Part shown: positions 45,011 to 56,811 of the stretch, one piece after another
How positions within the stretch are numbered: position 1 is the first letter of the stretch
Layout of the letters: the number at the start of each line of letters is the position of its first letter
Source of the DNA: Gonapodya prolifera JEL478
Lineage: Eukaryota; Monoblepharomycota; Monoblepharidomycetes; Monoblepharidales; Gonapodyaceae
Length of the DNA stretch: 64,000 bases
Assembly: GCA_001574975.1 (NCBI GenBank)
Contig: KQ965768.1
Location: 133,641 to 197,640, forward strand
Reading direction: 5' to 3'
Notes under the pieces: model-generated
Database searches by the model: none
Seen by the model: the letters and a program-made list of their open reading frames with translations, nothing else
Told to the model about the DNA's origin: nothing
Program-made: the position numbers and the translations under genes

Positions 45011-46880
45011 CTAATTGATATCACGATGGTCCTCAACAAGCTGGGGGAGAGGGACAACAGTCAACCAATGACAAAAGAGAGAGAGGGGAGCACAAACATA
45101 CCTTCTCGAATTCGTCCCTCAAAGATTCGCAGAAGTCATCAATGGGAAGGCTAAACGAGGTGATAACGGTGGTGAATGAATAACCGAAAGGCGAAAGCAG
45201 ACACTGAAGTTTTAAACTCACTCGTTTTCGTCTGTTTGAAGCAAAATGAACGTGGAGGAAACCGGGGAAAGAGAAAACACAAGCAATTATACACAAGCAA
45301 TTTATTAAGCAGATACCCAGCGAACTGAAGCCGACAAGAGCTCACCGTATCTATAAGCGATTGGAAAAGATTGCCAATCCAACACGAATTATAGTTCAAA
45401 AGTTGCCCATAGCTGTCTCAACGCCTGCCAAATCTACTCACCCGAAAGGCATCTCCAACTGACGAGCAATCATCTCCACACCAAGCAAACAGTACGCTGT
45501 GATTGCGATTACGAGCACCATCCACCATCCGAGCTTTGCCATCAGCTGAATCGGGAGGGAGAAGCAATAAATGAGCAGAATTTGCTTCAAGTGGATGTTA
45601 TATGCTTTGGGTCTGAACAAAGAAAAGCCGTGACCACCATGGAAGTGAGCGTTGTGGTCGGACACCATGAGTGTAAGTCATAAGCTCCAGACATCCCAGA
45701 CGACTCCCAGCAGCACACCAACCCACATTGGTGTCGTCGCGATGCGTTCGAGCGTCGTCGACGCATCAACAATACCAGTGATCATGCCGTCCAACGAGTT
45801 TCCGTACGGAAGAAGCACCATAGTTCCCTGCGCGATGTTGACAGCATTGTGTTTGGCGAGCGCCTGCGCAATTCGGACTGATAACATGACGGAGGGAAAC
45901 GCGGCGGGCATCCGTGAGCTTCATCCCAATTTGCGGACTTTTGGATGGATCAAGACCCACATGGCAGCTTATCCGGGTAAAAGTTAATATTTGAGTCAAC
46001 ATCTACAGACGTGGAAAGTCCTTTCTTGAGCTCAGTGGTGGAGCCGGTTGTGGAAGTTGCTACCAGAGCAGGGTTAGACGCATTGGTGGGATCTACAGGA
46101 CCGTTCTGTGCCGCATCGGGGACGACAGCGGGGGGTATAACATCCAGCACGTCATTCATATCCTCCCATTGGGATTGGTCATTCTCTGTCGGTTGCCGAC
46201 GACGAGTAAGTTTCACCCGAATTTCGCTTCCCTCCAACACACATACCCGCGCGAAGATAGTGTTTCATGGAGTACATAAAGGCCACAATAAGTTTGTAAC
46301 CCTTTTGTATAGCTTCGTCACCCGCAGGAGTCGGGGGGTTGATCGTAATTCCTGTGACTAAGAGCCGCATCACGTTCCGCATCTGTGCTGTAAGGGTTCC
46401 GTACACTTTGCGACCTTCACTGAAGCGCTCATAGGCCTGGTTGGACCGGAACGCTAACAGCAAACTGAGGACGACACCAAGCTTCGTTTGAAAGTGTGAG
46501 GAATATGGGCAGGATATCGAGACAGCGATGTTCTCACAAGTGTAATAAATGTCTCGGAAAGATAGATTTGTGCTGAATTAAGAAAGGGTTTTTTGGAAAT
46601 CGAGGGAGGGGTGAAATGTGTATGAAACGGACTCACCTCCGCCATAGTAGTTCAGAACCGCGATAAGAACCGACCATACGGTGAGAAGAAACACAGATGG
46701 AAGAACTTGAGAGGCAATCGAGCCCCTGTGCTGAAACAATGCTTCCCAGAACCAGCTCTGAGTGGCAAAGAGAACGGTTGAGACCACAAGGGAGAGCGAC
46801 GGCCACCGGCATTATCCTCGACGTACGCGTTTCACTCGTCGGATGTGTTTTTTGACAGGATGAAGAATCGGGGCCGCCAT
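45011..46880 (-). CDS. bestrophin-like anion channel, copy 1, 11 exons with two micro-exons
   Basis: Exons on the minus strand: 46827-46880, 46637-46757, 46538-46572, 46247-46481, 45961-46185, 45727-45877, 45442-45612, 45346-45350, 45222-45231, 45102-45150 and 45011-45040; 361 aa. Typical bestrophin/RFP-TM features: SWFWEALFQHRGS with VLPSVFLLTVWSVLIAVL, LLLAFRSNQAYERFSEGRK, TTLERIATTPIPKAYNIHLK, LLIYCFSLPIQL, LLGVEMIARQLEMPFG. Exons of 5 nt (ATACG) and 10 nt (ACGAAAACGA) restore FGYDENDLPIDDFC, a conserved motif of the family. Predicted pentameric chloride or bicarbonate channel. An in-frame ATG further upstream is possible. A protein-specific acidic and Ser/Thr-rich insert sits in exon 5. 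Confidence 0.82.
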
Positions 46881-47087
46881 CCTGAAGAAGTGGGTCCGGA
46901 TGTGGAAGTGAGATTTGGGTCCCCACCGCACTTCATTGCACAGCAAACCACAGTAACATGTATTGCTTCCGACGCAGGAACATTTATGCACAAACAAGCT
47001 TTTGTGTTATGCAAAGAAATAGAGTCTGGTGAATTGATATGTCTTATTTGTGTGAGGCGATGAGCTATCAACGCACATCATTATCTG

Positions 47088-48842
47088 TCAGAGCACGGCA
47101 AACGTTTCAGAGAAAGCATCAACACAAACCCGTTGCAATTCGTCTTTAAGCACTCCGCAGTAAAGGTCAAGGGGAAGGCTGTGTGGCAAACCGCAGGATG
47201 ATGACTGACTTAAACAAGAATTGAGGAGGAGGTACTCACTCGTTTGGATCTAAACGTTTACCGAGACGACGTTAGAAGTGATAAAGATAAACAATCAGTT
47301 GTTATGAAGCGCTTTCAGAAGTGTCTTAGGTTCCTCACCGTATCTGAATGAATCCATTAAAAGTTTAGTGACGCGTCGTACAAAGTACGAACCGCTGAAC
47401 ACACTCACCCAAAGGGCATTTCGAGCTGCTGGGCAATCATTTCTATACCAAGCAGACAGTATGAAACAAGCCCAACAACGAGAATCATCCACCATCCCAG
47501 ATCTTTCGTCAACTGGATAGGGAGAAACGCGCAGTACACGAGGAGAATCTGCTTGAGGTGAATGCTGTACGCTGGTGGACTGTCGTAAAATCATCGAGGA
47601 GGTTGGACAGGTCAATCCGTACTTCTGGGTGGAGTCAAGCTTACATAGGAGTTGTGGCAATGCGCTCAAGCGTAGTACAACCATCGATGATACTTGAAAT
47701 GAGCGCATCAGAACCGTTGGTGAAAGGACCCAGAGTCATCAATTTCTTGTCAAAGCAAGATGCAATGTGCTTTGACAACGCAAGAAGAATACGGACTAGC
47801 ACACAGGAAGATGTGAGAGTCCGGAAAAAACAAACATTGGATTTCCCAGTGTCTCACAAGGCATCCGTGGTGGGAAGACTTTGATGTGATCTTCTTTTCC
47901 AGCGACTGCTCCGTTTGCTGCCCCGTTTGTAGCACCATCGACATCATTTCCTCCATTTTGATGTTTATGAAGTACCGCGGTTGGGATCTTGATGGGCCCG
48001 AGGTGGACAGTGGTGGCGATATTGCTCGTAGTCCGTACCAAATGTAAGAGGTGAGTTTGCTTTGGAAGCGGTACGACATCCATGACATCGCTCATATCAT
48101 GCCACTGCTCTGGGTCATGTTCTACGAGAAGAAGAACGAAGACCAATGAAATAATGTGATCGCAACACCTTAACCATAAAAATATTCTCACCTGCGCGCA
48201 GGTAATGTTTCAAGGAGTATATGAAAGCTACTTGGAGCTTGTAGGCTTTTGTTATCGCGCCGCTGCCTGCCTCGGATGGGTTGACGGTCAATCCGGTCAC
48301 ATAAAGGCGGGTCATGTTCCGGAGTTGAGATGTGATTGCCGCCCACGTCTTCCGACCCTCGCTGTACCTCTCATACGCTTGACTCGAGCGAAACGTCACC
48401 AAAAGACCCAGAACAACGCTGAGCTAAGTGGGGACAGAAATTTAACGTGGGAGGGTGGGCGTTTGGCGACAGGAATCTCACCAAAGTAATGAGAGATTGA
48501 GGGAGGATCACTTGAACAGTGGTATAGTTGTTGATTACTGCAATTATTGTTGCCCATATCACCAAAATGACAACAGATGGGAGCTTGAGACCAGAATATG
48601 TTGCGGTGGGTCACAACGTATGGATCCTCGCACGTGAAGACACAAAAACGTACCACTTGGAACGTAACGGATCCTTTGTAGCTGAACGCCTCTATCCACA
48701 GGTTCTATTTTCGCGTCGTTACTTGTAAGTCGGAAGCTTTCCATAACCGGACAAATGCACGTGGACGCACACGACGACGAGTCCGCAACCGCTCCTTCAC
48801 CGGATAGGCGATGAGGTCCGTGTAATCATGACTGCCAGCCAT
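47088..48842 (-). CDS. bestrophin-like anion channel, copy 2, 10 exons with two micro-exons
   Basis: Exons on the minus strand: 48771-48842, 48654-48704, 48482-48583, 48192-48423, 47858-48121, 47645-47795, 47409-47579, 47339-47343, 47240-47249 and 47088-47178; 382 aa. Features: NLWIEAFSYKGSVTFQV, LPSVVILVIWATIIAVINN, LLVTFRSSQAYERYSEGRK, TTLERIATTPIPPAYSIHLK, LLGIEMIAQQLEMPFG. The same 5-nt micro-exon ATACG and a 10-nt one (ATCCAAACGA) give FGYDPNDLPLDLYC. The intron that copy 1 has after its first membrane segment is missing here, and the conserved part otherwise has the same exon lengths (151, 171, 5, 10). Exon 5 carries the most divergent segment. Same orientation as copies 1 and 3. Confidence 0.82.
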
Positions 48843-49129
48843 CGCTCCACACGACCGCAACGAGTATGCTATGCGCCAAAAAAAAGCCACACACTGCGGC
48901 CACCCATCCACCAACACATTTCATTTTCATTTCGCTGCGTCACCATTTGCTCGCGTGGATTACTTGCAATCTTCAGATGGGTGAGAAACCCATCTTTTCA
49001 TTCGGAGGCTCACACCTCTGTTTTGCGTTATTCACTTCAATGCCGGACTGTGACGGAGGAGGCAGAACCACCTCACTCCAGTTACCATTACCATAACGCG
49101 ACGCTCAATAAATTACAAGTTAAAAAAGA

Positions 49130-50644
49130 TTAAACATATGACGCCACCATTGTATCAATTTCTTCTCGCAACGCATCACACAAAGCGTCTAATGTGATGC
49201 TGAGGAAGATGTCAGCACACATGCCATAGAAGGCTATGACGTTCAACTCACTCGTTATCATCTGCAAAAAGAGGAAGAAGACGAAGAATATCCGAGAGGT
49301 ATGAGATTGTTTCGTCAAGAACGTACGGCATGTTTTGATTCACGAATGAACACAAGAACACGCACCATAGCCGAAAGGCATTTCAAGCTGCCGCGCAATC
49401 ATCTCAATGCCGAGAAGGCAGTAAGAAACAAGAAAAACGACCAAGACCATCCACCAACCGAGGCCTTGAACGAATTGTATAGGAAGGAAAGCGCAGTAAA
49501 TGAACAGAATCTGTTTGAGATGGATATTATATGCCCTGGGTCTGGAAGGACACCTTTAGTGCTTGCGATAGCGGAAAACAAACAGTACCAACATTGGGGA
49601 TGTTGCGATTCGTTCAAGCGAGGTCATGGAGTCCACTATGCCATTGATAAGGCCTTCAATAGACGAGCCAAATGGATTTGCAGGATACCACTTCCTTTCT
49701 AAGCAGTCGCTGTTCACACGGCTGATACATTGTGCTATCCGGGCTGTGACCATAAAGGGCATCTCAACGTGGAGAAAGAAGGATCAAATATCGTGGTTTA
49801 CTCACCAGCTAGCTTCTCCGGATATTCAGGTTTACTGTTTATTGTGTTGGTGACATGTAGGTACTTTTCCGCAAAGTCAGCATATTCCTGAAGCGGCAGG
49901 TAGTCTGACACATCATCCAAGTCACTCCATGCTGACGGATCATACTCTAAACATCCAGGGGTCAGATGGTCTCCTTCAGCGCAACTCCTCGCACTAAGCG
50001 GTCAGACACACCTGCCCGAAGATAATGTTTCACCGCCCTCGCATATGCTACTGCCAGCTGTGCGACATTGTAGATGACTTCCTCCTTTTCGGGGGATTTG
50101 ACCACCGAGAGTAGCGTGCAGTACATGCGGACTAAATTTCGCAGTTGCCCTGTCATTGTGCCCCACGCTCGACGTCCTTCGATAAATCTGTCGTATCCCT
50201 GACTACTCCGGAAAGATAAAAGTAGGCCTAGCACTACACCGAGCTGGAATAGGTGGGCCGATCGCGCGGTAAGTGCACGTCTTGAACAAGGTAAGAGGAA
50301 CCTCGATTTTGTTGGGATATCTCACAAGCGTGGCAAACGATTGAGAGAGTTGGAAGGTCGTGTTCACGTAGCGATTCACGATGACGACCAGTATGGACCA
50401 AATTAACATGATAATGAGTGAAGGGAGCACCTGCAGTTTTTTGGATTAGAAGCATCGATTGTCGACCTTGGTAGGAGTTACTTCTGACTTGAGACAACGC
50501 GGAGCCCTCTATTTCAAGGGCCTCCCGCAGAAAGCTCTGAGCATTACAGATTTCATGTTCGATTCAGGTACCGTGAGGGATGGGACAAGGCAACAACACC
50601 TTATTGCTCGCAAACAAATGCTCCGCGTATGCAGTTCCGGCCAT
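49130..50644 (-). CDS. bestrophin-like anion channel, copy 3, 9 exons with one micro-exon
   Basis: Exons on the minus strand: 50600-50644, 50489-50536, 50326-50430, 50012-50243, 49806-49946, 49593-49743, 49366-49541, 49252-49261 and 49130-49199; 325 aa. Features: SFLREALEIEGSALSQ spliced to VLPSLIIMLIWSILVVIV, LLLSFRSSQGYDRFIEGRR, TSLERIATSPIPRAYNIHLK, LLGIEMIARQLEMPFGYG. The 10-nt micro-exon ATGATAACGA is present. The 5-nt one is not separate: exon 7 is 176 nt, equal to 171 plus 5 in the other copies. The donor of exon 6 (GTTGGT) is weak but agrees with the homologous position. The first exon MAGTAYAEHLFASNK is short and tentative. Confidence 0.8.
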
Positions 50645-50763
50645 TCTGAAGTCCGCCGCCTCAATCGTTCGTGGATGGGCAAGTTGTGAGGATTGCGTTC
50701 GGCCAAACTTCAATCAGATAACACAAACCAAAGTGGCTGAACCTGCAACAATATATCTACAAT

Positions 50764-52062
50764 TCACAACATGGTATTTAAAATCATGCCCAGCACGAAG
50801 TCGGCTCTCCAAAGCGCTCTCCGCAAAGTCATAACACTGAGCAACGCTGCCAACAACGACAGTCCCGCAGTGAGAAACATTGACCAGACTACCCATGACG
50901 GTAGCTTGATGTGCTTCATACCGTCCAACTCGATCTGGAGTGAAACAACAGATCGATGGCTACGTCCAGCTCGACGATTGCTGACGAGGAGGCTTTCATT
51001 GTCCCTTTGTGGCGCTTTGTTTGATGACGAATTCCGTTTCAGAATTTGCTGTGTACGTCGTCGACTGTTTTCATGTTCTCTCAAAATTTGACGTCCATCT
51101 GATCCACGTAGACTGTGCGCTCGGGAATGCGAATGCCCATGGACACTAACATGACGGAGTCTGGAGTTGGTGGGATGAGGTGGTGTTCCCATACGATTTG
51201 ACGGGCCCACTCGAGTTGTAGGAGCGGAATTGGAATTTGGAAGCGTAGGTGCAAAACGGCGAGGGGGGGATATGGAGGATTCAAAACCGGAGGAGTCACT
51301 CCCGTCCTCGCTCTCGTACGTTTCTGAAATGACAGTGGAACCAGATATTGAGAGAGAGTTCAGCTCCCCCACCGCTTCCTCTTCCACATCAGCCTCCCGG
51401 AATTCCTCCTCCTCGGAGGGAAGAGAGCGAGAGTGTACACGGGATAATTCAATGAACGCAAAGGCTTCGTCACGGCGGAGAAACGAAGTGAAGACATACT
51501 GTGTGCAAGGTTAGCCATTTCCCTCGTTGAGAAGCCGGCGTCAGTAACACACCTTTTGGTCTGCGGTGTTGACCTGAAGCGAGTTCGGTATCACAAGAGC
51601 GGTAGCTTTCTTTTCAACAGTCGTTATTGTCGACGATGGGATTTTAATGGTTGTCGTGTATCCCAGAATGTTGGAGTGGAAGCATATCCAGGAGTCAGAA
51701 ATGTACAACTTGCCCTGCACTAAAAGGGCGTCTTTCTGCAGCGCGCAGACGAAGTCCTCGACAAATATTGGTTCTGTATCCTCGACTATGTTGAACAGCT
51801 TCCGTAAATCCCTGGATTTCTTCGCCAAAACTGCTGTCTGAGGTGAACTCTGGTGCATTTCACCGGTGTCGGGTTCAGACAGTGTATCCTGTATCAACGT
51901 CGCACTGGAGTTGAGACGTGAATCGACGACGGTTGACGGAGGTCGCAATCTTCCCGAATCGGACAGGGTCTCCGTTCCATCCTTCGTGGACCCCGCGAAG
52001 CTGACTGGCCTCTCTTCCTCTTTCTCTCCATTTCGTCGGTTGAGTGAGAATTTTCTGAGCAT
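50764..52062 (-). CDS. GRAM-domain protein with C-terminal membrane anchor, 2 exons
   Basis: Exons 51553-52062 and 50764-51498 (minus strand), 414 aa. Residues about 85-190 form a GRAM domain: SRDLRKLFNIVEDTEPIF, ALQKDALLVQGKLYISDSWI, then FHSNILGYTTTIKIP and, after splicing, VFTSFLRRDEAFAFIE. A long Ser/Arg-rich disordered region follows, then a hydrophobic segment LPSWVVWSMFLTAGLSLLAA near the C-terminus. The layout is like fungal and animal GRAM proteins anchored in the ER at membrane contact sites (Lam and GRAMD types), but no VASt/StART-like lipid-transfer domain is visible. A role in membrane contact or lipid sensing is inferred. Confidence 0.78.
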
Positions 52063-52412
52063 TGAGCTGCCGTCCTGGGTCCCTCTTGGCTAGGTGGCAG
52101 ACACCTACTATTGCGTTGTCAGGTGGTCTGAGTGGGAAACATCCGTTTGATTAGCCGCACCGTCTTTCCTTTTTCAGCGTGGATTTTAATCTAACCCCAA
52201 GTGTACGACAGCTCCCCCGGCCTAGATCTCAGGCAGGCTGAATTGGAATGGACCCCGAGCTGGAAGATTAGTGGTAACGACAGTTTATGAAAAGCGTGAA
52301 AATGTTATGTAAAAGCGTCTATAAGTCTAGTGATTCGATCTAACGATGAAAAAACACTATTCACAACAGCAAAGGGGTGCAAGTGGAGATGCAAAGCCCC
52401 AGTGGAATGTCA
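52063..52412. other. intergenic region
   Basis: Between two minus-strand genes; presumably the GRAM gene promoter and the 3' end of the next gene. Nothing specific seen. Confidence 0.5.
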
Positions 52413-55314
52413 TCAATTCAACAGGAAATCAAGACCAATCCTTCTGGGTGCTGGTGCGTGAATGACAACCTTCTCGTCCTCTGGTTCCTTCGAAATGTGA
52501 TCCCTTTGAGACGTGTTCGCTTCTGCAACGGGAGTGACGACACCTAAACCCCTCATGCCCAGAGCAGGACTCAGTTTGACTCTCGATCCGGGGCCCCAGA
52601 GAGCTGGTTCCACTGAGGCTGCAGGAGCGGTTATCGCTGGTACGACGGCAGTGAGAGGCGGGAGTGCAAACATGCCAGGGCTAGCACTGCGGATCCGTGA
52701 CACAGGGCTGAGGCGAGAAGCTGCTGGGTGATGGGCAAGGACCGGGTCCGGGCTGCGAACAGTGCCAGGTACCCCTAGTGCCGGAAGTGCCGTGGCTGCA
52801 TTGGCGATGGATGGTCTACGGATCATCGCTGCGGCAACGAGGTCATCCAAGCTGTGGTTGTGCCGAGGGTTTGGTACAGGAGTTGCGCTACAAAGGTTCC
52901 AAGGGTGCACACACAGATTAAGACGACGAAGCACTCTCTTGAACACTCTTCCAACATACCTGCCGGAGGTACCTGTGGTTTCAGCACTGCCTGTTCTTGC
53001 CTTGACACTTTGACCGACAGCACCGGCGTCGGAGCCAACAGATCCAGCTGAAAACTCCGGACTGGGTGTGTGCGGTGGAACAGCTGGGCTTGGCACCCTC
53101 GGTGAAGGCATCTGGGGGGCAGGAAGGTGCAGTGGGGGCTGAGGATGAACTTGTGCGGGTGCACCAGGTCCCATGGGCGGGCTCTGATAAGGTGAATATC
53201 TATGCGTGTGTCGAAGTTGCAATGCCGGCTGCCCAGATCCGTCTACAGAAACAGCATGCAACGGTGAAGTCGGGCGGTTTGATCCCCTCAAGTGTCCACT
53301 CGAGTTCGCGGGCCTGTGGCGAGTGTTTGAAGCATGTAGAAACGCACCAACACCAGGAGCCATAGGTTGATGGTGAGGCTGAGGGCGACGCATTGATGAT
53401 TGTGGATCCAAATGGAGTACACCGGGCCAGCTACCAACGCCCCTCGTTTGCTGTTGGCCGTGATACTGAGATTGCACCAGGGCAAGATGATTCGCACTGC
53501 GTGAGGTTGGAAGTGTCGGTGGTTCAGTTGCTGGCGCTGCATGACTTGCTGACTGTGAGAGTGGACCTGGAGCAGCTCCCATCATTTGAGCCTGCTGCCC
53601 ATTGAGGTACGGTCTCGGCGAGTTACGCCCGGGTAGTTGCATTTGATGATGCTGGTATGTCAGAACGGTATTCGCCGTGTGTGCACTCCGCCCGAGTGAC
53701 AGCGCGGACATGCGAACATCTTGAAGCTCCGGTCCTGGCGTTCGTGCGCCAACTCGGGCTGGATCGTCTCCACCGCTGCTACTTCCAGGAGAAAGAGGCG
53801 TGGAAACGGGGTCGTGCGAGTCCTCGTCCGAATCAGAATCCATGACAAATATCCGCCCCGACTCGGTCCGCGAAAGGCGGTGAGATTTCGCATGCGGCTG
53901 CTGTTGACCAGGAACTAGATTTTGAGGTGGCGCTGGATGATAGTGGCCGGGAAGGGGCGCATCCAAGTCCATCATTCCACTGGAAGGAGGTGGTCTCGCA
54001 GGAACCGGCGTGAGGATAACTCGCTGGATCACCGTCTCAGGGGTCATGTCGGCATTTTCAGCTGAGCGGCGCTGCTTCTTGTGCGGGCCTCCGTCGCCTT
54101 CCATATCCACATTGTCCATTTCCTGACTCATCATTCCGACATTTACATCATTCCCCCCAGACCGCGATCCTTGCACTTCACCCGAAGCTACAAGAGAGTC
54201 CCACACGCGATTAACAAATGTGCTTGTCACGCCATCGGGATTGTTCCCAGTCTTTGTAAGCACCGCTGCCCAAAGAGTGCGCAAATCCTGCGGGGTCTTG
54301 GCGAGTCGCTTCAAGGATCGGCAAAGGCGCTCGTGGGAGGGTTGTGATTCAAAGGATTCAAGAGCCTGCACATGGGCAAACTGTGAGAAACAGAAAACTT
54401 TGTCGACGGTGTTTCGAATGTGCCTCACCTCTAGTACTTGTGCGCAATCAATGAACCTGTAGACCTGAGCTCGAGAAATTTTCCAGACCTCTCGGAAGTA
54501 CGCCTCAAGACTGCAAAGCATTCGAATGACATCATTTCCGTGCAGTGGGGGACAGGTGGTTCCATGTGTCATGCAAGGATACAATAAAAGCAAGAAAATC
54601 ACGTGCTCACCTCGGTGCTTTTGCCTTGTACAGTTTGCCCTTTACGATTGCGTCCGCCGCCATGACAGTCTTGCGGAAGCGCTCCTGCTTCTTTGAGTAG
54701 TCGTCCCTCGACAAGTAGTGAAATATTTGACTGTCAATCTGAGATTCGAAGTGTTGCAACTCCGACGAGCCGATATCGTCCTTCTCCATTAGCCTCTGGT
54801 CCCGGGGTATCATGGCATGTATGTGAGGTGCTGATGGAGGGGAGCCAGAGAGAGGGGAGGGTGCAGGACTCCCCGCCACGTGTCGGAGGTCACCATTGGT
54901 GACAAAACTCGGGGGCCGGGGCAGGGGGCTCCATCGGCTATGGAGTGAATCCAGCACGGCTTGCGAGTCCATTAGGCGGAAGTTGGGCCACTGTGTGGTT
55001 TGAGTGAGGTTTTTTTCGGATGGCTTGGGAGGCTCGGTACTCGGGGAAATTGCGAGATATGCCTGGGACGGATTTCGCGGGAGGACGTTCCAGATATCGG
55101 ACGATAAGGCACGATAGATGCCGGACCCACCTGAAAAAGCGTCGTCGAGTGCGCTGGGAGACCCTTCGGAGTTGATGTCAAAGCAGCCCTCCGTTACCCT
55201 TGCTCGATTGGTTCCGAGGGTGGACAGATGCGACGGCTCGGACGGGTTGCTGCAGAGGCCTGTGGCGAGTGTGCAGGCGTCGACTCCGCTGTGCGCTGTG
55301 CGATGTGTTTGCAA
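52413..55314 (-). CDS. conserved fungal protein with putative helix-turn-helix-like region
   Basis: Exons on the minus strand: 54611-55314, 54429-54510, 52960-54380 and 52413-52887; 893 aa. Residues about 205-320 look conserved: SKKQERFRKTVMAADAIVKG, LEAYFREVWKISRAQVYRFI with DCAQVL, SHERLCRSLKRLAKTP, LRTLWAAVLTKTGNNPDGVT. The SRAQVYR plus RLCRSL pattern resembles helix-turn-helix regions of ParB/KfrA-like DNA-binding proteins; that likeness is from memory and tentative. The rest is Pro/Ser/His-rich and disordered, with KKQRR after an acidic piece. The last intron (52888-52959, 72 nt) is in frame without a stop but has GTATGT and TTTGTAG ends. The start is uncertain. Confidence 0.65.
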
Positions 55315-56157
55315 GTGAAGTCCCGTCTGCCCGCGGGAGATTTTTTTTTTCGAATCGGGTTGGCGGCCTCCGCCCCCTCATTATAAGGGCGCACGTCTTA
55401 TCAATCGAAAGTTGGACACGATAACACTATGAAAGCCAGCGGAAATACGCTCTAGTATATCGCTCGCTCTCCCTGCTCGCTTGCTGCCCTGTTTCGTATT
55501 GTCGGGGGAAAAGGGAACTCTGTCCCCCACTGTCGACATTTGGCGCCCTTCCAAAGTCCATGTGTGCAGAAGATAAAATTGTCGATTACAGGCAACCATC
55601 CTTGGTTCATTTACCCTTTTGCTTAGCGCTAACGACCGCACCTTCCACATTCTTGTCCCGAAAATGGGCAAGAGCTGTGGATCTGTCAGATTAGTGAAAT
55701 GGTGACAAATGACATGATACCTTCACCGATGAGCTGAGCGAGAGTCGGCCCATGTTTCTGTGGGGGAGGTTGTGGGCTTACAAAGGCTCACATACATAGT
55801 TATCATCAGGGAGACTGTGGGAGATAAGCCTGACGCCATATGTACGTAGCCTGACACAGATTCCTTAAATGTTAACTTACCAGAGACAGCTTTTTGGACC
55901 CTGCGTGGACTTTACACTCTGTATTTTGGGGCCATTCTCATGTTTCGTGTGGCCTACCTGCTAAAATTGCAAACGTGCTGCATTAGTGGAGGCACAAGCA
56001 AAGTAGATAGAAGGTGCGCCCCGACAAGGAAGAAAAGGTGGGAAGAAATGAGGATGGGACAACAAGCGGGGCAGCGGGCGGTGACCGGCGGAGGGGTGGG
56101 TGCTTTGGTCAACTTTGAGGAATCCGGCAGACACTTTCCGTTTGAAGCAACATACGA
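55315..56157. other. bidirectional intergenic region
   Basis: Between the divergent HTH-like gene and the rhamnose mutarotase. Small frames only, no recognised element. Confidence 0.5.
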
Positions 56158-56670
56158 ATGGATCGACGTCCAAAGAGATTCGGATCGGTCATCAAACTTC
56201 GTGCGGACACTCTTCGCCGCTACCACGAGTGGCACAACGCACCGTCGGAGATTCGCTCAGCGGTACTTGCCAGACTCAAAGCCTCAAACGTCCAAAACTA
56301 CGTCATCTACCACACGGTTTTGGAAGGGCTGGGAGACATCCTTTTCTCCAGCTTGGAATGGTGGGGTGCGTGGGACGAATCCAAGGGGGATGATGGATGG
56401 AAAGAGGGCTTCAGCAAAGGTAAAGTTATTCTGTTTCCATCGCGCTTACCAACTCAAGTTTAAATCACAACGCGGTCAGATATGGCTGCAGTAGCCGCTG
56501 ATCCTAAAACCCGAGAGTGGTGGGCCATCATGGAAGAATTTCAAGTCCCGTTCTCTTGGACTGGACCAGCACCATCGCAAGGTGGAAAGGGCGATTGGTG
56601 GCAGCCCATGTCCGAAGTATTCCACATCGATAAGGATGGTATTCCCTTTCCGTCGGAAACAAGCAGTTGA
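56158..56670 (+). CDS. L-rhamnose mutarotase family protein (RhaM/DUF718), 2 exons
   Basis: Exons 56158-56419 and 56480-56670, 150 aa. The sequence follows the family closely: KRFGSVIKLRADTLRRYHEW with H, LKASNVQNYVIYHTV, LFSSLEWWG, then after splicing DMAAVAADPKTREWWAIMEE and WWQPMSEVFHID. RhaM interconverts the anomers of L-rhamnose and related sugars; eukaryotic members are small cytosolic proteins of unknown exact substrate. Other rhamnose-pathway genes are not adjacent. Length is slightly above the bacterial enzyme (about 104 aa) because of loops and a longer C-terminus. It converges on the next gene, with 140 bases between stops. Confidence 0.85.
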
Positions 56671-56811
56671 AAGGTGTTGTGACTACCAATAGTGACTACC
56701 AATACATTATAGGATTTCGCATGTATGCCACTTTTGATGGAGCACATCGATTTTGTTCCAACTTCAGCAAGTATTAGATTAATTAAGTTACAATGTACGA
56801 CCGGCGTACCC

